NCBI RefSeq assembly: GCF_900107155.1
Contig: NZ_FNOX01000004.1
Coordinates: 372,001-436,000 of the forward strand
Length of the DNA: 64,000 nucleotides
DNA from: Pseudomonas salomonii
GTDB taxonomy: Bacteria; Pseudomonadota; Gammaproteobacteria; Pseudomonadales; Pseudomonadaceae
Reading direction: 5' to 3'
In this document: positions 59,138 to 64,000 of the stretch, piece by piece
Position numbering within the stretch: position 1 is the stretch's first letter
Layout of the letters: every line of letters begins with the position of its first letter
Notes under the pieces: generated by a model
Told to the model about the DNA's origin: nothing
Seen by the model: only the letters and a program-made list of their open reading frames with translations
Database searches by the model: none
Translations under genes and position numbers: made by a program

Positions 59138-62100
59138 ATGACCATCAATTTGTCGCGCGAGGAGCGCGCAGCCAGTTCAAACCGAGGGACTACCCGTTTA
59201 CCCGCCGTCAGCCCAGGATTCATTAACGAAGCCGACGCCGCTTATTGGGCGCACAAAAAAATAGGTGCGCGCAGAGACAAGGAGTACGGCGGGGTTATTT
59301 TGAGGAAATATACGGGCAGGTATCATGCTACCGAGCCTGTGCCCGGCAAGGGGTTGCAGTTTGATCTGCGCGAGGTACTGACGGTCAGCGCCGATGGTCA
59401 ATTTGAGCAACCCAAGGGTTACACCTGTGTGGCCTCCTACCATTCGCATCCTGCGGACCATGAGCTGACTCAGAAGGCCAATCCGAACTTTGATAGTAAG
59501 ACGGTCAAAGCGTTTTTGAGTTTTTTTTCCGATGGCGACTTTTGGCATGGGGTTAATAACCGAGATTTCTTCCCGGCCGCGTATTTGTCCGGCCCCGACG
59601 GCTCGCTGATCCGATACGCTTCAAGTGGCTCCGTTGAAGAGCGCAGCTTTGCGCTCTGGATAAAAGCAGGAAGGCCCCGCAATAACAAAGTTGCCCTGTT
59701 TGGTCCGTTCAGCACTTTTGTCAAAAAACTCTCGACGCTGGGTACCTTGAGCCTGATTGTTCCCACGGCACTGTGGGGCGGCTCGGCAGGCGACGTGCCC
59801 GCAGATTGGGTGGTGTTCCAACCCTTCAGCAGCGGTGCGCCAACCCCTCAGCCTTTGTTTACCGGCGTATTCACCGAAGTTCAGGCAGCGATTAACGTTT
59901 GTGAACCCGTTGCCGCGCCCGCGCGCCAAATCGGTATCGTGATCAAGGCGCAAGGCGAAGGCCGGGCTGAGTATGCGGTTTCTCAGCCGGAGCCTGCGCA
60001 GGTGCTGGGGTGGCTGGCCGGTGATGCGTTGCCGGTACTGCCGGCCGGATGGGAACTGCACGGCATGTACGTTGATTCAAGTCCTGTACCCGAGCCTTTC
60101 CCGCCTATGCAAGCCTGGCTGTACCAGTGTTTTATCAGCCCGCTGGACTTGGCAACGCACATCGCTGGTTACCGCAGGTTATCCAAGACGCTATCTGTTG
60201 CCGCTGCCGGTTCGTTGTACATCCGCACAAGTGACGCAGCCGTTTTACGCTATGGCTTTTCTGGCTCCGACGCCGAGTCTCAACTTTTCGCTCAGGCGGC
60301 GGACGGTAGCGTCACGGATAACGGCATACAGGCGCTGCTGCAGGCGGGAACACTGCTGCCACAGGGGTTGGTAAAACAGGTGGCCGAGGCGGGCCAATTG
60401 AGTGTGGAGCGCACCAGCGATATTTGGGACAAGAAAGGTGCTGTGGACAAAATGTGGCGGCCTTTTTCCAAAATTCCCGAGCCGCAATTGAGCCCGGCTT
60501 TTATCACTGCCGACGACGCTGCCCGCTGGGCGCACGAGATGATTGGCACGCGCCGCGACCTCGAATATGGCGGAGTCATACTCAAACGGGGTTATCGCTA
60601 CTATGCCACCCATCCGATACCGGACCGCCGAGCGGTGTTCGAACATGGGCTCCTCTTGGCCAGGGACAGCGACGGTAACTTCGTCGCCCCTGATGATTAC
60701 AGCGCCGAGGCGTTCTACCACTCCCATCCCGTCACTAATATCGCGCAAGCAAGGATCAACTACCCCGACGACAGTGATGATCAGTTGTTGCTGCGTGGCA
60801 ACTTCTATTCAAGGCCGGACCTACGCTTCAGCATCCGAAACCGGGCTTTCGCCAGGGCTCACTATCTCTCAGGACCGGATGATGCACTGATCAAATACGT
60901 CAGCAGCGGCTCGGCGCTCGAAAGCGCGTATTACCAGGAGCTGCATGGCGTGGAGGACAAGACCTCCAGTGATTTCGAGTCCAAGGTTGTCTGGAAACTG
61001 GCCGAAGCCGGCGAGCTGTCGGTGGTGATCCCCAACCCGGTTTGGGGTGGCGTTCGTGGACTTATCTCCAAGGGCTGGCGCATCAGGACGCCCGCGACAG
61101 CACAGCAGCAGCAACCCTTTTTCACCGAAGCCTACTCGCGGCCGGAGCATGCCGTGATGCGTGCGCTTGTACTTGCCGGTCCCGAGAACATTGGCACTAA
61201 GTTCGGGGTTGTACTCAAACATAGGCAAGAGAATATCTATGCGGCGACGTTGGCACTGCCCAGAAGTGTTCCCCTGTTTTCGCCCGCTGTGCTGTTTCCA
61301 AAACGCCAGGATGGCGGGGTGTGGCTACCTTCCCAGTACCGGCTGGAGGCTATCTACTTCAGCAGTTGGTATGAAACCAACGAAATTGCCGCTCGGGAAA
61401 CCTGGTTGGCCAGTGCCTTCTTTACGCCGTCGCAGGTGGTCGCCGCCGCCCGCCAGGCACGGGCGACTCTGGCCATCCAGCACCGCACCCGTGGCTTGAC
61501 CTTGTACATGCAGGCCTCTGATTCAGCGCTGCTGGCACTTAAAGTGCCCGAGGCCACGGCCACCTCCGAGCTGGTGCAGGAATCCAGCACCGGCGAGCTG
61601 CACGATAACGGTGCGCAAGCCGGCCTGCTCGATGGCACGCTAAGCCCGCGGACTTATGTACGTCGGGTTATTAGCGCGACCGCACTGTCGGTGGTCGAGG
61701 CGGGCGGTTTGTGGCGATACGTAGGGCCGGTGGATAACCGTCTGCTGGTGTCGTTCTACACGGCGACACTGAGCCGTTCGTTTCTCTCTGCACGCGATGC
61801 GGCGGTGTATGCCCATGAGCAAGTCGGTAGTCGACGCGATCGTTACTATGGGGGTTACGTGCTCAAGGGCGAAGACGGTCGCTTTGTGATTACCGAGCCT
61901 ATAGAAAGCCGCGAAAATCCATTTTTGTACACGCTGTTTTTCCCTTCCAGTAACCACGGCCCGCTGATCCCGCCGGAACCTTATGTGTTGCACGGGCGAT
62001 ACGGCTCTCATCTCGAATTGTCCATGGCCGACCCTGTTCCGATCCTGCGGCGCGGCTGGACACGGGACGAGGCGCTGATCAATCAGCAGGTGTTCTCCTG

Positions 62101-64000
62101 CAATGAAATGTACGCCATCATCCCGGCCGGGCGAGTGGCCTATCTCTCGGCGGCACCGAATTGTTTATTGGAATACACCCCAAACAAGTCTTCTGCAGAA
62201 ACAACGCTCCTGGCTAATCTCAGCCCTCAAGCCGGGGATAACAGCTTTCAGGCGCGACTTGACAGAGGGGACATCAAGCCCGCCGATTGGGTGTGGCGAG
62301 TGGCCGAGACGGGGGATTTGAAGATCATTCAGGGCAACCGGCTTTGGGGGCCGCGCTCGGTGGTCTACCGCGACTGGTCGGCCAATTACAACTACGCCCC
62401 AAGATCCGGCCCGCTTGACTACGTCACCTACGGCGCGGTGTTTACCAGCGCCGATGATGCGGCCAGTGACCTTCATGGGCGGGTGCATGGGCGTCATTTT
62501 CCCGAGGAGGCGTGCTATGCATTTATCCTCAAACACAAGGACAAGGACCAGTACATTGCGAGCGAGGTGGTCGGTGCCACCCGTACGGATGAGCTGTTCA
62601 ATCGCTACCTTGTGTTTAAACGCATTACTCAAGACCAGTACCAGCTCCCAGATGGTTTTGAACTGCATGGGCTGTTTCGCTCGCAGCAATGGCTGCGTAA
62701 AAGGCTGAGACCTTCGAACGAATGGCTGGCTCGGTTTTTTGTCCAGCCTGATGTTCTGTACGCCGCTATCTATGAAGCCAAGGGTGGGAGTGCCGATAGC
62801 CTGCCGATTTATTTTTCAACGCATGATGGTGCGCTGTTGCGCTATAGGCCCTCACCGATTGACGTAACGTCCGGCGGTACGGCGGATACGTTGTTGGGTG
62901 ACGCACAACGAGCGTTGGATTCCGGGATTAAGAGGCCCGTTGAATTCGTCAGGGAGTGGTCGCTGAGGGGGCAGCTTCAAGTGGTCCGTATCAGCCAGCT
63001 CTGGGATAAAGCCGGGTTGGTCAGTAATACCTGGACCAGTTACGCAACCTTGATGCCGCGACATTTAAGCCCCGCCTTCGCCAGCCCCGATGACGCGGCC
63101 CGCCACATAACAACATTGACGGGCAACGGACATCGCCGCACTTATGGCGGGGTAATTCTCAAGCTGGTCAGCGGGTTATATGCCGCAACGGAGCCCTTGG
63201 CCATACCGCCCCAGGGGCTTGCTTTAAATTGGATCTACCCTGACCACGCGGTTTCAACAGGACTTTATCCGGGAGGCAGCACGATTGTGGCGCGCTATCG
63301 GACTCTGCTGGATCAAGAGGTGCCGCTGCTGCTGTCCAGCACTCAGAAAGCCATCTACAAAAGCATGATTCCGAGCACGGTGCTGGCGAGTTTGTTGAAC
63401 CGGGATGCCGACATCATGGGTGAGTATGTGTTCGGCGCTAATGGTTCGATCCTGAGTTATCAACTCTCGAACTCCATTGCGGAGAACTCGCTTAAAAACC
63501 GTCTGGCGGTACAGAGCCTGGCCAAAGACGACTACGTTGACAACCTTATCGAACAGCAAATCCGCAGCGGGGTTCTCACGCCGCTGGAGTTCGTCACGTT
63601 GGTGGCGAAGGCGGGTAAGCTGAGTGTGGTGAAAAATGATCGTTTATGGGGGCAGGCCAGACAGATAACGGGAGAGTTTGCGACGTCTAACGCTACGCCC
63701 AACCCCGGGGATATTCGCCAGGTATTGTTCGACTCAGCCTGTGGCCCGATCTTTACCCGGGCGTTCGATGCCGTCCGCTACGCCCAGCGTATGGCGAAGC
63801 CGCAAACCGACGTATCGTTCGGTTACGTACTCAAAACCGTGAAAAAGTCGCTGTACATGACGACCCTGCCACTTGTCAGGGAGAAATTTGACGATTTCAG
63901 GCGGGTTTTTATCAACGGCCAGTTGCCCCAAGGTTATGTGCTGGAGGGCATGTACCTCTGTGCTTCGACGGTGGCGATTGCCCCGGCCGGCGATGAAATG
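59138..64000 (+). CDS. Giant tandem-module protein (DUF4329-like repeats), 5' part; runs off the right edge
   Basis: Reading from the ATG at 59138 (MTINLSREERAASSNRG) there is no stop to the window end: 1621 codons. No signal peptide. About eight degenerate modules of ~206-225 residues follow one another, opening near residues 28, 241, 455, 661, 882, 1102, 1314 and 1539 with F-[IFLVA]-[ST]-x-x-x-[DE]-A. An R-R-x-x-E-Y-G-G-V-I-L-K-like strand usually follows about 20 residues later. Modules close with L-S-V-V-x-x-x-x-L-W at W213, 430, 636, 859, 1070, 1289 and 1504. Y-H-S-H-P occurs at 101-105 and 527-531; other modules have L-H-G-x-Y or similar there. Codon use includes more rare codons (ATA, AGG, CTA, TTA) than neighbours, hinting at horizontal origin. 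I recognise DUF4329-like modules; the role is unknown. Confidence 0.8.
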   Translation, partial: MTINLSREERAASSNRGTTRLPAVSPGFINEADAAYWAHKKIGARRDKEYGGVILRKYTGRYHATEPVPGKGLQFDLREVLTVSADGQFEQPKGYTCVASYHSHPADHELTQKANPNFDSKTVKAFLSFFSDGDFWHGVNNRDFFPAAYLSGPDGSLIRYASSGSVEERSFALWIKAGRPRNNKVALFGPFSTFVKKLSTLGTLSLIVPTALWGGSAGDVPADWVVFQPFSSGAPTPQPLFTGVFTEVQAAINVCEPVAAPARQIGIVIKAQGEGRAEYAVSQPEPAQVLGWLAGDALPVLPAGWELHGMYVDSSPVPEPFPPMQAWLYQCFISPLDLATHIAGYRRLSKTLSVAAAGSLYIRTSDAAVLRYGFSGSDAESQLFAQAADGSVTDNGIQALLQAGTLLPQGLVKQVAEAGQLSVERTSDIWDKKGAVDKMWRPFSKIPEPQLSPAFITADDAARWAHEMIGTRRDLEYGGVILKRGYRYYATHPIPDRRAVFEHGLLLARDSDGNFVAPDDYSAEAFYHSHPVTNIAQARINYPDDSDDQLLLRGNFYSRPDLRFSIRNRAFARAHYLSGPDDALIKYVSSGSALESAYYQELHGVEDKTSSDFESKVVWKLAEAGELSVVIPNPVWGGVRGLISKGWRIRTPATAQQQQPFFTEAYSRPEHAVMRALVLAGPENIGTKFGVVLKHRQENIYAATLALPRSVPLFSPAVLFPKRQDGGVWLPSQYRLEAIYFSSWYETNEIAARETWLASAFFTPSQVVAAARQARATLAIQHRTRGLTLYMQASDSALLALKVPEATATSELVQESSTGELHDNGAQAGLLDGTLSPRTYVRRVISATALSVVEAGGLWRYVGPVDNRLLVSFYTATLSRSFLSARDAAVYAHEQVGSRRDRYYGGYVLKGEDGRFVITEPIESRENPFLYTLFFPSSNHGPLIPPEPYVLHGRYGSHLELSMADPVPILRRGWTRDEALINQQVFSCNEMYAIIPAGRVAYLSAAPNCLLEYTPNKSSAETTLLANLSPQAGDNSFQARLDRGDIKPADWVWRVAETGDLKIIQGNRLWGPRSVVYRDWSANYNYAPRSGPLDYVTYGAVFTSADDAASDLHGRVHGRHFPEEACYAFILKHKDKDQYIASEVVGATRTDELFNRYLVFKRITQDQYQLPDGFELHGLFRSQQWLRKRLRPSNEWLARFFVQPDVLYAAIYEAKGGSADSLPIYFSTHDGALLRYRPSPIDVTSGGTADTLLGDAQRALDSGIKRPVEFVREWSLRGQLQVVRISQLWDKAGLVSNTWTSYATLMPRHLSPAFASPDDAARHITTLTGNGHRRTYGGVILKLVSGLYAATEPLAIPPQGLALNWIYPDHAVSTGLYPGGSTIVARYRTLLDQEVPLLLSSTQKAIYKSMIPSTVLASLLNRDADIMGEYVFGANGSILSYQLSNSIAENSLKNRLAVQSLAKDDYVDNLIEQQIRSGVLTPLEFVTLVAKAGKLSVVKNDRLWGQARQITGEFATSNATPNPGDIRQVLFDSACGPIFTRAFDAVRYAQRMAKPQTDVSFGYVLKTVKKSLYMTTLPLVREKFDDFRRVFINGQLPQGYVLEGMYLCASTVAIAPAGDEM

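Noticed and set aside
59138..64000. The right end as decayed, gene-poor DNA
   Set aside because: Only small scattered frames stand out at first, but reading the + frame from 59138 shows 1621 codons without a stop.

Overview
The window is about 64 kb of chromosome from a Pseudomonas of the fluorescens group. The basis is gene content (rnr-rlmB-rpsF-rpsR-rplI-dnaB order, azurin, braCDEFG, amaAB, urt/ure genes), high GC with strong third-position bias, and many REP/REPIN-type palindromes of the classes typical of this group (arms around TGTGGGAGCGGGCTTGCTCG or TGTGGGAGCTGGCTTGCCTG). Almost all of it is ordinary core genome. The right end is not: it holds the start of a very large modular protein.

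Layout. 1-6 kb: 3' end of rnr, rlmB, then the S6/S18/L9 ribosomal operon with an embedded membrane-protein gene, and dnaB. 6-10 kb: YgiQ-type radical SAM protein and an unrecognised two-gene membrane pair. 10-17 kb: a three-gene transglutaminase / ATP-grasp / alpha-E / amidoligase-like cluster. 17-24 kb: azurin, NAD salvage (pncB-nadE), and the pipecolate/lysine catabolic pair amaB-amaA with a divergent LysR regulator. 24.8-29.9 kb: braCDEFG branched-chain amino acid importer. 29.9-30.7 kb: a long non-coding stretch with DnaA-box-like sites and a structured hairpin. 30.7-34 kb: short-chain dehydrogenase, CDF-type membrane protein, AGE epimerase. 34-36.4 kb: ureE-ureF-ureG-hupE/ureJ. 36.7-48.5 kb: NlpC/P60 hydrolase, a DesT/FabR-like TetR regulator, a secreted repeat protein, AsmA-like protein, bacterioferritin-like protein, lipase, EamA exporter with divergent AraC regulator, PsiF, AI-2E-type permease, YegD-like Hsp70 and CbpA. 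48.6-58.7 kb: urtABCDE-ureDA-(two acetyltransferases)-ureBC, all on the minus strand. 59.1 kb to the end: an uninterrupted plus-strand reading frame of at least 1621 codons made of about eight degenerate modules of roughly 215 residues.

How the genes work together. The clearest theme is nitrogen acquisition. UrtABCDE imports urea, UreABC hydrolyses it, UreDEFG load nickel into the active site, HupE/UreJ may bring in nickel, and BraCDEFG imports amino acids. Near-consensus sigma-54 promoters (GG-N10-GC) lie upstream of urtA, ureE and braC, and NtrC-like dyads lie upstream of urtA and ureE. This links the two halves of the urease locus, which sit about 12 kb apart, to one nitrogen-limitation regulon.

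The most unusual object is the giant C-terminal open frame. Its modules begin with an F-x-[ST]-x-x-[DE]-A-[AV] signature and end with a [LV]-[ST]-[VL]-x-x-x-x-x-L-W signature. Two modules carry a Y-H-S-H-P motif reminiscent of JAMM/MPN metalloproteases, and the others have lost it. I recognise these as DUF4329-like modules, but I know of no assigned function for such an array.

Eight copies of a ~107-114 bp compound palindrome and nine REPINs punctuate intergenic spaces. Three of the compound palindromes lie inside the urt/ure operons.
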